Shown: piece by piece, positions 26,455 through 35,874 of the stretch
Layout of the letters: each line of letters begins with the position of its first letter
Position numbering within the stretch: the first letter of the stretch is position 1
Assembly: GCA_944323155.1 (NCBI GenBank)
Contig: CALURL010000012.1
Location: forward strand, 1-64,000
Length of the DNA: 64,000 bases
DNA from: Candidatus Gastranaerophilales bacterium
GTDB taxonomy: Bacteria; Cyanobacteriota; Vampirovibrionia; Gastranaerophilales; Gastranaerophilaceae
Reading direction: 5' to 3'
The notes under the pieces: model-generated
What the model was told of the DNA's origin: nothing
What the model saw: only the letters and a program-made list of their open reading frames with translations
Database searches by the model: none
Translations under genes and position numbers: made by a program

Positions 26455-28398
26455 TTGAACGATAATAAAGAGTTATTAGATAAAATACAGACAGGTAAGA
26501 AATCGGCTGCAAAATCTGACCGTGTTTCTAATCCGATTTCAAAAAAAGGTGTTAAAACACCGTCTGTTAAACCTGCAAAAAAAGCTGAAACCAAATCTCA
26601 AATTCCAGTTACTGATCCTGTTGCTGTTCAGCCCGATAATATCGTCGCACGTATAAATAATTTTAATACCAAAAAATCCTCAAATAGGTTGTATGCCGGA
26701 TATTTAAATAATGTTAAAACGAATAAAATAATTGATTATGCCGATCTTTTTCAAGCGTTAAGTGTTTCTTTAAATGAACAAAATAATTTACATAATTTAT
26801 TCTCCACTATACACAATATTTTTACTGACAAATTGAGTAGTCTATACACGGCTTTCGGGGTTTTTCATGAAAAGTCGAAATGTATTAACATGAAATTGTT
26901 CAGTTCAACAGGAAGTGCCTATACATCAAAAATTTTCTTGTCTGATGAAACAAATCCGGTTATTGAATGTTTCAAGAATGGTGTACCGGTGATTAAGGAT
27001 GATAATAAATTTTTGAATATTCCTTACCTTAATGATTCGTCATCGTTAATTCTGCCTATGATTTCTGTGAATCAATGTAAGGGAGTTATGATTATCGGCA
27101 AAGATAATCTGGATTCTAATATCAATTTGTTTACTCTTATTGCAAATTACTGTGCTCTGTTTCTTCATAATACAGAACTTTTAGAGCAGACAAATAAATA
27201 CGCTAACACAGATACACTTACTACACTATACAATCACAGAGGCTTTCAAGAAGTCCTTTCTGCTGAACTTCAAAAGGCTGAAGACAATCACACAAACCTT
27301 TCTATAATAATGTTTGATGTGAATAATATTTCTAAAATTAATAAAGAATTCGGACACGCCAAGGGTGATGAAGTTATAAAACTTCTGGCGGAAAAAGTTA
27401 AGCAAAATATCAGAAGCAATGATAAAGCAGGTAGATACGGCGGGGATGAAATAGCTGTAATTCTTCCTGATACAAACACCGCTGATGCAAAATACCTTGC
27501 AGAATATATTACATATTGTCTGTCTTGTTGTTTTGTTGACGATGTCGGGCCTGTTAAAGTTTCTGTTGGTATTGCGACTTATCCTGAATGCTCAAGGGAT
27601 CAGGAAAAACTTCTTATATTAGCAGAACAAGCAATGTATATTTCTCAGGCAAAAGGTTATAAAGAAGGTATGTCTGCAATAATAAGTTCTGCTGATTTCA
27701 ATTTCTGGGACGATGCCGCATTGAATTCTTTTGCAGAAATTGTTGCGAAACGCCACGCTCAGCTTGGTATAAATTTTGAAGAAGAACTTGTCCATAAATT
27801 TAATAACGAAAAAATTATTTCTCAAAACCACCTGTGGGAAATGGCAAATTCTCTTGCTGCTGCAATTGATGCAAAAGATCCTTATACAAAAGGACATTCA
27901 ACATCTGTTTCCAGATACTCAGAAGCCCTTGCCCGTGCAATTAATCTACCGGAAGACGAAGTTCAAAGAATTTCTCTTGGTGCTCTGCTTCATGACGTTG
28001 GAAAAATCGGAATTCCTGAGAATGTGCTGAAAAAACCTGGAAAACTCGACGATGATGAATGGCAAATTATGAAACAACACCCCGTAATTGGTGCGGAAAA
28101 GGTTTTGGCACCAAATGAAGCTTTGCGTGATTTGATTCCTATGGTTAAATACCACCATGAACACGTTGATGGCAGCGGATATCCTGAAAAGCTAAAAGGT
28201 GAAGAAATTCCACTTGCCGCAAGAATTGTTGCCGTTGCAGATACATTCCACGCGCTTATATCCGATAGACCTTACCGTAAGGGAATGAGTGTTGAAAAGG
28301 CTTGCGAAATTTTGAAGGAAGGTGCCGGTAAATACTGGGATAGTGATTTAATTCGTCATTTTATAGCTATTGCTCCTTCGCTTTCTACTATTATATAG
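26455..28398 (+). CDS. GAF-GGDEF-HD-GYP cyclic-di-GMP enzyme
   Basis: A 647-residue protein with both synthesis and breakdown domains for c-di-GMP. It starts at TTG behind an AGGTGG site. Residues 1-75 are disordered and basic. A GAF-like sensor spans about 95-235. A GGDEF domain follows with an intact active site (TLTTLYNHRGF, GRYGGDEIAV). The HD-GYP domain is complete: GALLHDVGKIGIP, MVKYHHEHVDGSGYP, ISDRPYRKGMS. Both halves look catalytically competent, so the GAF domain may switch between opposing activities. It is cytosolic, and no membrane segment is seen. Confidence 0.92.
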   Translation: MNDNKELLDKIQTGKKSAAKSDRVSNPISKKGVKTPSVKPAKKAETKSQIPVTDPVAVQPDNIVARINNFNTKKSSNRLYAGYLNNVKTNKIIDYADLFQALSVSLNEQNNLHNLFSTIHNIFTDKLSSLYTAFGVFHEKSKCINMKLFSSTGSAYTSKIFLSDETNPVIECFKNGVPVIKDDNKFLNIPYLNDSSSLILPMISVNQCKGVMIIGKDNLDSNINLFTLIANYCALFLHNTELLEQTNKYANTDTLTTLYNHRGFQEVLSAELQKAEDNHTNLSIIMFDVNNISKINKEFGHAKGDEVIKLLAEKVKQNIRSNDKAGRYGGDEIAVILPDTNTADAKYLAEYITYCLSCCFVDDVGPVKVSVGIATYPECSRDQEKLLILAEQAMYISQAKGYKEGMSAIISSADFNFWDDAALNSFAEIVAKRHAQLGINFEEELVHKFNNEKIISQNHLWEMANSLAAAIDAKDPYTKGHSTSVSRYSEALARAINLPEDEVQRISLGALLHDVGKIGIPENVLKKPGKLDDDEWQIMKQHPVIGAEKVLAPNEALRDLIPMVKYHHEHVDGSGYPEKLKGEEIPLAARIVAVADTFHALISDRPYRKGMSVEKACEILKEGAGKYWDSDLIRHFIAIAPSLSTII

Positions 28399-28566
28399 CC
28401 GCGTATCCTTGATTTATGCCTCGTTTGATAATCTCCTATTGCATAATTTCGATAAATAGTATATAATCAAGTGATTAAAGAAATTTTGCAAAAGATTTCT
28501 TGTGGGTTTAAAGGCGAAATACTCTCATTTGAGCCCGAAAGTACAAATTAAATCAGGAGAAAGACA

Positions 28567-28845
28567 ATGTATCAAGACGAAAAACTTGTATGTGAAGATT
28601 GCGGAGCAGAATTCATCTTCACAGCGGGTGAACAAGAATTCTACGCAGAAAAGGGACTTGTAAACAAACCAAAAAGATGCCCTGAATGTAGAAAAAAACG
28701 CAGACAAAACAACAGAAGACATCGCAGAATGTATGATGCTGTTTGTTCAAAATGCGGGGCGCAAACTCAGGTGCCGTTTAAGCCTATTCCCGGAAAAGAA
28801 GTCTATTGCAAAGATTGCTTTAATAAAGAGAATGAAGCTGTATAA
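28567..28845 (+). CDS. Zinc-ribbon protein with two CxxC pairs
   Basis: A 92-residue protein with two zinc knuckles: CEDCGAEF plus CPECRKKRR in the first half and CSKCGAQ plus CKDCF in the second. The pattern FTAGEQEFYAEKGLVNKPKR is characteristic of a widespread small probable zinc-ribbon family. A central run of arginines (KKRRQNNRRHRR) suggests nucleic acid binding. A CAGGAG site precedes the ATG and a terminator follows. The role is unknown. Confidence 0.85.
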   Translation: MYQDEKLVCEDCGAEFIFTAGEQEFYAEKGLVNKPKRCPECRKKRRQNNRRHRRMYDAVCSKCGAQTQVPFKPIPGKEVYCKDCFNKENEAV

Positions 28846-28870
28846 TTAAAATTAAATATTTATCTTAATT

Positions 28871-28902
28871 AAAAAGACTGCCTGAATTTGGCAGTCTTTT
28901 TG
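28871..28902 (+). terminator. Intrinsic terminator
   Basis: AAAAAGACTGCC / GGCAGTCTTTTT with a seven-base loop. It lies between the zinc-ribbon gene and the convergent gene at 28909 and can serve both. Confidence 0.85.
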
Positions 28903-28908
28903 GTTTTT

Positions 28909-29217
28909 CTAAACACTGATGCAACTGTTAAGATATTCAATCGTGCTTATTTTTTCGTCATAAAGATATTTTATAAAGTTAAGATAAGCATTATCATAAG
29001 AAGTAATTACTAAGTTAATTTCAAATCCGTCGGTGCAGAATGGTTCGTAATCATAAACTACATAACTGTTATATTTACTTTTCCACTCTTTTCTTTCTAT
29101 TCGGCTGTTGTTTTCTTCAATGATATCTTCTAACCATTCTAAGATATCTTTATTAACGTTCTTCATTTCCAGACGATTGTATTTGTTGCAATCGTGACAA
29201 TCATTTCCCATTAACAT
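28909..29217 (-). CDS. Uncharacterised 102-residue protein
   Basis: Small acidic soluble protein with an N-terminal GNDCHDCNKYN that could bind metal. The rest (ILEWLEDIIEENN, then YVVYDYEPFCTDG) is unrecognised. A GGAG site precedes the ATG. It is convergent with the zinc-ribbon gene and is followed upstream by a repeat cluster. Confidence 0.6.
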   Translation of the reverse strand: MLMGNDCHDCNKYNRLEMKNVNKDILEWLEDIIEENNSRIERKEWKSKYNSYVVYDYEPFCTDGFEINLVITSYDNAYLNFIKYLYDEKISTIEYLNSCISV

Positions 29218-29339
29218 GTTAAATTACTCCACAAAATGTTATATAGAAATTGTAAATGTATTTAGAATTAAAATAATCCCCTTTAGGTATAAGACTATAT
29301 TAGAGGATATGTTAATTTATATTTAAAGATCTTTAAAAC

Positions 29340-29490
29340 TGTAAGTTGGTGTTTCTACCCCAACAGGATTTGTAAATTTGTAGGTTTGTTATACCTGCCC
29401 AACAAATTCAATGTCAATAAATAACACAGGTACTTCCCCTCATCCGGCTTACAGCCACCTTCTCCCAATGGGAGAAGGGAGAAAATATCT
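29340..29490. repeat. Palindromic repeat cluster
   Basis: Contains an inverted copy of the composite unit (CTTCCCCTCATCCGGCTTAC near 29434-29453), CTCCCAATGGGAG and a degenerate GTTGGTGTTTCTACCCCAAC hairpin. It fills most of the 369-bp gap before the phase-variable gene. Confidence 0.7.
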
Positions 29491-29586
29491 CCTGTAGAGG
29501 GTTTAACAAAAAAACGTTATATCCTATTGCGAAAAATAAAAACATATATTATAATAATAATATAGATAAGCAAAAGGAGTGGAAGC

Positions 29587-31934
29587 ATGAATATTAAGAA
29601 ATATGAAGTTCGGGGGGGGGGCAACCTCAAGGCTTAAATAGCAAGGGTTTCGCGCCTTTATTAACTCCTTCCCAAATTAGTAAACGTTTCGGTTTTACGC
29701 TAGCTGAAATGATGGTTGTAATGCTCATAATGAGTATAATCATGGCCGCCTTTGCGCCTGTTGTTACAACTCGAAACAAAAGTGGCGACAATTCCGAGCG
29801 TTGGCGCTGGGCAAGAAACAGATCTGACATTTATTATGGTATAGCAGACACACAGGTAGCCATGATAGGTCAGAATGAACGTGAAGCGACGGATCCTTCA
29901 AGTAAATTATTAATCAGTACCATAGAAGACGGCCAAAATCATATATTGTTTAAACATGCAACAAGTGCCGGTGCCGGCACGATTTTAGGTCGTTTATACA
30001 TGGATGACAAAGGTAATTATGGTTTAAGTAATTCTCAATTAAAAGGCGAACAAAATACTGCTTTTGGCTATAATACTTTAACCAACATAAGCCCGAGTGC
30101 CACGAGTGATTCCGGCAATAAAAATACCGCTATCGGTTATGAAGCATTAAAAAGCAATACTAGTGGCTATTATAATACAGCCGTAGGCGAATTAGCTTTA
30201 ACTGACAACACCAGCGGTTGGCGAAATGTCGCTATTGGTAATAGTGCAATGCGCAACAATCTGACCGGAGAACAGAATGTAGGATTGGGTGCAAATGCTA
30301 TAGAACAAAATCTAAGTGGCAGTGATAACACTGCAGTGGGACAAAGTTCTCTTGCATTAAACAAGACCGGCAATAACAATACCGCTGTTGGGCAAGCATC
30401 CTTGTATAGTAATGACAGCGGCTACAACAATGTAGCTGTCGGTAAACATGCTTTATTCAAGAACACTACCGGCTATTATAATGTAGCAGTAGGTTTATCT
30501 GCCTTATCCTCAGTAACAGACGGAGTTAATAATACAGCAGTAGGCTATGAAGCCTTAGCAGCTAATACAGCGAGTACGAACACGGCCGTTGGCGAAAGTG
30601 CCTTAAAAACAACTACGAGCGGAGACGGAAACTCAGCTTTAGGTAATTCGGCCTTACGTTTGAATACAACAGGGACTTATAATACCGCTTTAGGAGTTGA
30701 TTCTTTTTACAGTAATACAACTGGCAGCTATAATATTGGTATTGGTCATCAATCCGGTTATTATAATACCACAGGTTCAAATAATATTGCAATCGGACAT
30801 CAGGCTTTGCGAGATAATACAACCAGCAGTGAAAATACTGCTATTGGTTACCATGCCTTAGCTCAGACGACGAGCAGTAATAACGTGGCAATTGGTAATT
30901 ACTCCTCTCGAGATAATGTAAGTGGCAGCAAGAATACCTCTGTAGGATATGACAGTTTGCGAGATAATACCGGCAGTAATAATGTGGCGATTGGTTTTCG
31001 CGCAAACATGTCTGATGATGGCAGTACCGTCTCTTTATATAATACAACTGCTGTTGGAAGTTATGCAAAGGCTCTAGATTATTATTCAACCGCATTAGGT
31101 TCTAATGCAAAAGCTACAGGAAGCTATTCAACTGCATTAGGTTATAATGCAACAGCTGCAGGTAAATTTAATGTAGCACTGGGTTATAATGCATGTCAAT
31201 TTACTAAGGGATCTAATAAGATATGTATTGGTGCCTTTGCTGGCCCTCGCTCAGATTCAAGTTTTGCCAGTGAGTCAGATGATGAAGAGCGTATATTTAT
31301 TGGTGGCAGACCAAGGTCATTAAACCCTCTTGTAAAAATTTCTAAGGACGACGGTAATGCTACACTAGAGATACATAATATTTCCGGTAAAAACTCAAAA
31401 GTTATAATTAATGGTGATTTAATAATTCGTGGAAATTTAGCTTTTATTCCGACAGATATTTATGATCAGATAAGAACAGTCGGCACAGGTGGTGCTTCCG
31501 GTGATTCTCAGTTTCAAGGAAGTGGCGGACTAGGCATGAATAATGCTGAATATTTAGATAAAAATCATTTTTATACTGATGGACGTGTTCCTTCTGACCG
31601 CCGTCTGAAATACGTTGGCAGTGAAAATAAAAACGGCTTGGCTAAAATCCGTGAACTAAAGATATTTAATTATACCTTCAAGAAGGATAGATCTAAAACT
31701 CCACATGTTGGTGTCATTGCTCAGGATTTGCAGAAAGTCTTCCCAGATGCTGTAACCAAAGGTGAAGACGGTTTCTTGAGAATTCGTTTGGAAGATATGT
31801 TCTACGCAGCAATCAATGCAATAAAGGAACTTGCAACTCGCATGGATAGAAATGAGCAAAAAATAAAACAACTAGAACAAGAAAATAAAGAGTTAAAAGC
31901 TCGTCTAGAGCGTTTAGAAAAAGCATTGAAATAA
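29587..31934 (+). CDS. Pilin-like surface protein with YadA-type head repeats and S74 C-terminus, out of frame at a G10 tract
   Basis: As sequenced, translation from the ATG at 29587 (AGGAG site) reaches a stop at 29635 after ten G residues (29612-29621). With 11 or 8 G the frame runs on for about 782 residues. The joined leader ends SKRFG and is followed by FTLAEMMVVMLIM, a perfect class III prepilin cleavage site (G36/F37, Glu at +5). Then come about 30 short head repeats of the YadA/Hia kind (NTAVG, NNVAIG). The C-terminus is an intramolecular-chaperone-like domain (SDRRLKY, FNYTFKKD, HVGVIAQDLQKVFPDAV) and a coiled coil. It is probably exported by a type IV pilus-like system and trimeric. 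A 741-residue ORF from 29709 lacks the leader. Confidence 0.75.
29612..29621 (+). repeat. G10 homopolymer tract (candidate contingency tract)
   Basis: Ten consecutive G residues at codons 9-12 of the pilin-like gene, in an AT-rich genome. One inserted G or two lost G restore the reading frame. Confidence 0.8.
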
Positions 31935-31984
31935 ATTTCATACTAAAAAGCTATAAGCCCCCTTGGCTTATACTTTCATTCCTT

Positions 31985-32010
31985 CTCCCGCAAAACATGC
32001 GGGAGTTTTC
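31985..32010 (+). terminator. Intrinsic terminator of the pilin-like gene
   Basis: CTCCCGC / GCGGGAG with loop AAAACAT, followed by TTTTCTTT. Confidence 0.8.
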
Positions 32011-32029
32011 TTTAATATAACAGTTACGA

Positions 32030-32147
32030 TGTTGGGCAAGTATGCCCAAACTACATTTTTGTTGGGGTGGAAACCCCAACCTACAAAATTTTACCAAAAC
32101 CTTTAAAATCTCTCGAATATTGACACAAGTACCTACGTGCGTAGCAT
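32030..32147. repeat. Palindromic repeat cluster
   Basis: A TTGGGCAAGTATGCCCAA hairpin, a GTTGGGGTGGAAACCCCAAC hairpin and a CTACGTGCGTAG module preceded by CCTTTAAAATCTCTCGAA. Confidence 0.7.
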
Positions 32148-32154
32148 AAAAATA

Positions 32155-32180
32155 AAGCGGGAGTATAAAATCCCGCTTTT
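32155..32180 (-). terminator. Intrinsic terminator downstream of the hisS operon
   Basis: AAAGCGGGA / TCCCGCTTT with an eight-base loop. On the minus strand it is followed by ATTTTTA. It lies 25 bp beyond the last gene of the hisS cluster. Confidence 0.7.
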
Positions 32181-32204
32181 GTTTAATTTTTTTTATATTT
32201 TTTA

Positions 32205-32396
32205 TTAACTTTTTTTCACATCATCTTTTATTACAATAAGATTGTTAATTATTTTCATGGCGCAGGTTGGCAAAACTACATCATTTAAGCCATTTGCGAT
32301 ACTGATGATTTTTCCTGCTCCCAAAACTACTTCGTCTCCTTTGTAGAAGAATTTGTAATCGTCTTTTCTGTCTGAACGTATTGTTACTTTGTCCAT
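32205..32396 (-). CDS. Uncharacterised 63-residue protein
   Basis: Small beta-rich protein (KVTIRSDRKDDYKFFYKG, then IANGLNDVVLPT). It has no signal peptide or known motif. It is downstream of the nucleotidyltransferase-like gene and ends before a terminator. AAAGGAAAC precedes the ATG. It could be a small SH3-like fold, but that is only an impression. Confidence 0.5.
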   Translation of the reverse strand: MDKVTIRSDRKDDYKFFYKGDEVVLGAGKIISIANGLNDVVLPTCAMKIINNLIVIKDDVKKS

Positions 32397-32472
32397 TTCT
32401 GTTTCCTTTTCTAATTATAACGCGACAAATATTATATAATATTTTTTATCATAAATCAACCCACAAGACTAA

Positions 32473-32802
32473 TTATTCTTTAATTCCAAGCTTGTTATAA
32501 AAAATTCCTTCTTCCATAACTTCATTGTAAATTTCTTCATCAGCTTTGAATTGTTCTTGTGTGTAGGGGTATAAATCTATACATATATTCATTTCTGTTT
32601 CAATTTTCCCGATAATAGGCCAAATTTGTTCGCGTTTTGATTTGTCTTCACAGCTAAATATCGCAACAAGCTCAATGTCTTCATCCTCATGAACTTCCCC
32701 GTCAAGGCTTGCTCCAAACAGGTATAGGCCTTTAAAATCATCGAATGTTTTATTGAATTCTTTTGCCAACTTAAGTATTACTGTATCAACTGTGTTTGCC
32801 AT
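32473..32802 (-). CDS. Nucleotidyltransferase-like protein (MNT-type)
   Basis: A 109-residue protein with the signature region GLYLFGASLDGEVHEDEDIE. This corresponds to the GSxARGxxxxxSDxD motif of minimal nucleotidyltransferases, with the metal-binding acids present as DEDIE. MNT proteins often pair with HEPN partners, but none adjoins. It starts 17 bp after hisS ends and is probably in the same operon. It may be an inactive or specialised member. Confidence 0.65.
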   Translation of the reverse strand: MANTVDTVILKLAKEFNKTFDDFKGLYLFGASLDGEVHEDEDIELVAIFSCEDKSKREQIWPIIGKIETEMNICIDLYPYTQEQFKADEEIYNEVMEEGIFYNKLGIKE

Positions 32803-32819
32803 AGTATGCCTTGATTTTA

Positions 32820-34064
32820 TTAAATTTTGGATAATGTTGTTTTTAACTCACTTCTTTTTACTGTAATTTGATTAGAAGTTGCAAGATTTTTTATAGAAAC
32901 TTCGTTGTTGTTAATTTCGTCTTCTCCGAGTATTACTGCATAATCTGCAACTTTTGAAGCTTTTTCGAGTTGTTTTGTGAATTTCTTATTAGTCAAATCG
33001 AATTCAACAGAAATTCCTTGATTTCTCATTTCTTCAGCCAGAACGAACGCATCAGCCGGTGAATTTGAGACGATATAAGCTTGTAATTTTTTAGGTTCAA
33101 CCGGCTCAAGCAGTGAGTTTAATCTTTCCATACCCATAGCCCAGCCGACTGCTGGAGTGTCATCACCGCCAAGGTTTTTGACTAAACTATCATAGCGTCC
33201 GCCGCCGCATACTGCGTTTTGAGAACCCAGATTATTTGATTTAATTTCAAATACTGTTCTGTTATAATAGTCTAAACCCCTGACAAGAAGCTTGTTTTCT
33301 GTATATGGAATATTGAGTTTGTCTAAGTATGTTTTTAATTCTTTGTAATGTTCGGCACATTCTTCACAAATGAAATCTGATTGGATAACTTTTTGAATTT
33401 CAGGTTTTGCAAAGATAGCTTTGCAAGATTCAACTTTGCAGTCAAGAAGTCTTAGCGGATTTTTTTCGTACCTTGTTTGACAGTCTTCGCAAAGGTTATC
33501 GAATTCCGGTTTTAGAGCTTTTTTAATTGCCTTTTTGTAATCCTCACGGCATTTTGGGCAGCCAAGAGAGTTAATTTCGACTTCAAGATTATTAAGTCCA
33601 AGTGATTTAAGGTAATTAACAGCAAGTAAAATCACTTCTGCATCTGCGGTTGGTTGTTTAACGCCAAACATTTCAACGCCAACCTGATGGAATTGTCTTT
33701 GTCTGCCAGCTTGCGGACGTTCATATCTAAACATAGGTCCTTTGTACCAGAGTTTTACAGGTGGTGAAAGTCTAGACATACCGTTTTCAATGAATGAACG
33801 GACAACTCCTGCTGTGTTTTCTGGACGAAGTGTTAAAGAACGATCACTTTTTTCAAACGTATACATTTCTTTGTTAACAATATCAGTAGTGTCGCCTACT
33901 CCGCGTGCAAATAATTCTGTTGCTTCAAAGATTGGGGTTCTGATTTCTTTGTATCCGTATTTTGAAAAAACTTCTAAAGCTTTTTCTTCTAACCTGTGCC
34001 ACTGCTCTATATCTTGTGGCAAAATATCTTTTGTTCCTTTAATAACGTTAATAATCTTAGCCAT
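32820..34064 (-). CDS. hisS: Histidine-tRNA ligase
   Basis: Class II aminoacyl-tRNA synthetase that charges tRNA-His. The 414 residues contain motif 2 (YKGPMFRYERPQAGRQRQFH), the histidine-binding regions ENKLLVRGLDYYNRTVFE and GGGRYDSL, motif 3 (AVGWAMGMERL) and a C-terminal anticodon-binding domain. TTGACA-17 nt-TAAAAT ends 6 nt before the ATG, so the mRNA is leaderless. It heads a cluster with the nucleotidyltransferase-like and 63-residue genes. Confidence 0.97.
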   Translation of the reverse strand: MAKIINVIKGTKDILPQDIEQWHRLEEKALEVFSKYGYKEIRTPIFEATELFARGVGDTTDIVNKEMYTFEKSDRSLTLRPENTAGVVRSFIENGMSRLSPPVKLWYKGPMFRYERPQAGRQRQFHQVGVEMFGVKQPTADAEVILLAVNYLKSLGLNNLEVEINSLGCPKCREDYKKAIKKALKPEFDNLCEDCQTRYEKNPLRLLDCKVESCKAIFAKPEIQKVIQSDFICEECAEHYKELKTYLDKLNIPYTENKLLVRGLDYYNRTVFEIKSNNLGSQNAVCGGGRYDSLVKNLGGDDTPAVGWAMGMERLNSLLEPVEPKKLQAYIVSNSPADAFVLAEEMRNQGISVEFDLTNKKFTKQLEKASKVADYAVILGEDEINNNEVSIKNLATSNQITVKRSELKTTLSKI

Positions 34065-34070
34065 ACGACA

Positions 34071-34099
34071 ATTTTATTATGGCGGTTATTAATTGTCAA
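34071..34099 (-). promoter_or_regulatory. Leaderless-type promoter of hisS
   Basis: Minus strand: perfect TTGACA, 17 nt, TAAAAT, then 6 nt (TGTCGT) to the ATG. It is the clearest leaderless promoter in the window. Confidence 0.7.
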
Positions 34100-34117
34100 A
34101 TAGAAGTAAAACAAATT

Positions 34118-34210
34118 CCCTCCCCAAAGGGCGAAGTACTACGTACGTAGAGACCTTTGCCAATATTCGGGAGTAATTGTAGGTTGGGCATACCTGCCCA
34201 ACCTACAATT
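34118..34210. repeat. Palindromic repeat cluster
   Basis: A CTACGTACGTAG palindrome (near 34140), then TTGGGCATACCTGCCCAA near 34182-34201. It lies between hisS and aroB. Confidence 0.65.
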
Positions 34211-34264
34211 TTAAAGTTTTCTGAACACAATGTACTTTGCTTATGCAGGATTCAACAAAGCAAT

Positions 34265-35332
34265 TTAGCTAATAAGTTCTTCTTCTGATATCTCAAAGGC
34301 TTTTACTATTGAATAGTCTGTAGGTAAAATAAAAACTATTTTGTCTGATGTTGCTTTCTTATCCATTTTCATTAGTTCAATAATTTTATTGAGTGGGAAT
34401 TGAGGAATTGCTCTGAAATTAAATTTTTTCATTACATCATCAGCAAAGTATTTGTAATTTTTATCAATTAAATTCTTTTTGACCGCAAGGTTAAACGCAA
34501 AATGTATTCCTTCAACGACTGCTTCTCCGTGAGTAAATTTTTTATATCCGGTAATCTGTTCTATTGCGTGCCCGTAAGTGTGTCCAAAGTTCAAAATTCT
34601 TCTTAATCCATTTTCTTTTTCGTCTTTTTCCACAACAGAAATTTTTAGTTTTATACACATTTGTATCAGGCTGCTGAGTGTTAAGTTGTCTTTATTGAGT
34701 ATTTTTTCACAATTTTCGCTGATAAAATTTGTCAGGTTAAATTCTTCATTATTCATACAGCTTTTCTCTATAAAGGCGTATTTAACCACTTCACCAAGGC
34801 CTGTCTTTAATTGTCTTTCGTCAAGAGTTTTCAAAAAGTTTGTATTAATAAGAACAGCTTTTGGCTGATAAAAAACACCAACAAGGTTTTTTCCGAACTT
34901 TGTATCAATTCCTGTTTTCCCACCTACAGACGAATCAACGCATGCAAGCAGAGTTGTTGGAACTTGAATAAAATCAATTCCGCGCATATAAGTTGAAGCC
35001 GCAAAACCTGCCAAATCTCCGACAACACCGCCGCCAATTGCAATTATCGCGTCTTTGCGGGTTAACTGCATTTTTAATGCCAGGTTAAGGATTTTTTCGT
35101 AATTCTTAAAATTCTTTTGTTTTTCACCGTCTTTTAGTATAAATTTTTCTTCTTTTGTAAATCCGAGTTCTTTACCGTAAAGCTTTTCAACTTTTTCAGA
35201 AATTACAACCAGAAATTTTTTGCCCTGAACATAAGACAATATTTTTTCTCGCATAGAAGAAATAGAATCCCATTCAATATTTATAGGATAAGACTTTTGA
35301 GCTTCCGAAATATTTACAGAAAGGCTAATCAT
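34265..35332 (-). CDS. aroB: 3-dehydroquinate synthase
   Basis: Second step of the shikimate pathway: converts DAHP to 3-dehydroquinate using NAD+ and a divalent metal. The 355 residues contain the NAD-binding region AIGGGVVGDLAGFAASTYMR, VPTTLLACVDSSVGGKTGID and metal-ligand histidines in LNFGHTYGHAIE and FTHGEAVVEG. The start overlaps the end of aroK by 8 bp, so the two are translationally coupled. Confidence 0.97.
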   Translation of the reverse strand: MISLSVNISEAQKSYPINIEWDSISSMREKILSYVQGKKFLVVISEKVEKLYGKELGFTKEEKFILKDGEKQKNFKNYEKILNLALKMQLTRKDAIIAIGGGVVGDLAGFAASTYMRGIDFIQVPTTLLACVDSSVGGKTGIDTKFGKNLVGVFYQPKAVLINTNFLKTLDERQLKTGLGEVVKYAFIEKSCMNNEEFNLTNFISENCEKILNKDNLTLSSLIQMCIKLKISVVEKDEKENGLRRILNFGHTYGHAIEQITGYKKFTHGEAVVEGIHFAFNLAVKKNLIDKNYKYFADDVMKKFNFRAIPQFPLNKIIELMKMDKKATSDKIVFILPTDYSIVKAFEISEEELIS

Positions 35333-35834
35333 TCAAAACTCCCAAAATTTCTTTAACGATATTATATGGAGTTTTGCCTGTTGTGTCAATTGTGAAGCTG
35401 GCTTTTTCGTAATTTTTCTTTCTTTTATCCATAATTTCTTTAATTTTTTCAACAGAAAAATCTCGTCTTAAAAGCGGTCTGTGGGTTTCTGACTTTATTC
35501 TGTCAAAAATAGCCTGTGGAGAGGCTTTTAGATAAATTACCGTGGAATTTTTTAGGAGTAAATTTCTATTTTCTTCATTTTCAAAAGCCCCGCCGCCAAG
35601 AGAAATTATTTGATTTTGTTTTTTTATAACGGCTTTAATCTTGTCATTTTCAAGAATTCTAAAATGATGTTCACCGTATTTCAGAAAAATTTCAGATATT
35701 TTTTTCTGCGTGCTTTTTTCAATAAGTTCATCAACATCAACATAATCAAATTCCGGCAGAGACTTTTGTAATTCTGCCCCGACAGTTGTTTTTCCTGAAC
35801 CCATCATTCCAATTAGTGCGATATTGGTTTTCAT
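35325..35834 (-). CDS. aroK: Shikimate kinase
   Basis: Phosphorylates shikimate at the 3-hydroxyl with ATP. The 169 residues contain the P-loop GMMGSGKTTVG, the shikimate-binding DVDELIEKSTQ and ISLGGGAFE motifs and the lid arginine region THRPLLR. It is the first gene of the aroK-aroB pair. A TAAAAT box lies 7 nt before the ATG. Confidence 0.96.
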   Translation of the reverse strand: MKTNIALIGMMGSGKTTVGAELQKSLPEFDYVDVDELIEKSTQKKISEIFLKYGEHHFRILENDKIKAVIKKQNQIISLGGGAFENEENRNLLLKNSTVIYLKASPQAIFDRIKSETHRPLLRRDFSVEKIKEIMDKRKKNYEKASFTIDTTGKTPYNIVKEILGVLND

Positions 35835-35874
35835 AAGAATTATTTTACAATAAATATGTCAAAAATACGTAACT

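Noticed and set aside
29587-31934. A prophage tail fibre because of the S74-type C-terminus
   Set aside because: No phage genes surround it, and the in-frame leader is a pilin-type signal, which fits a surface protein.
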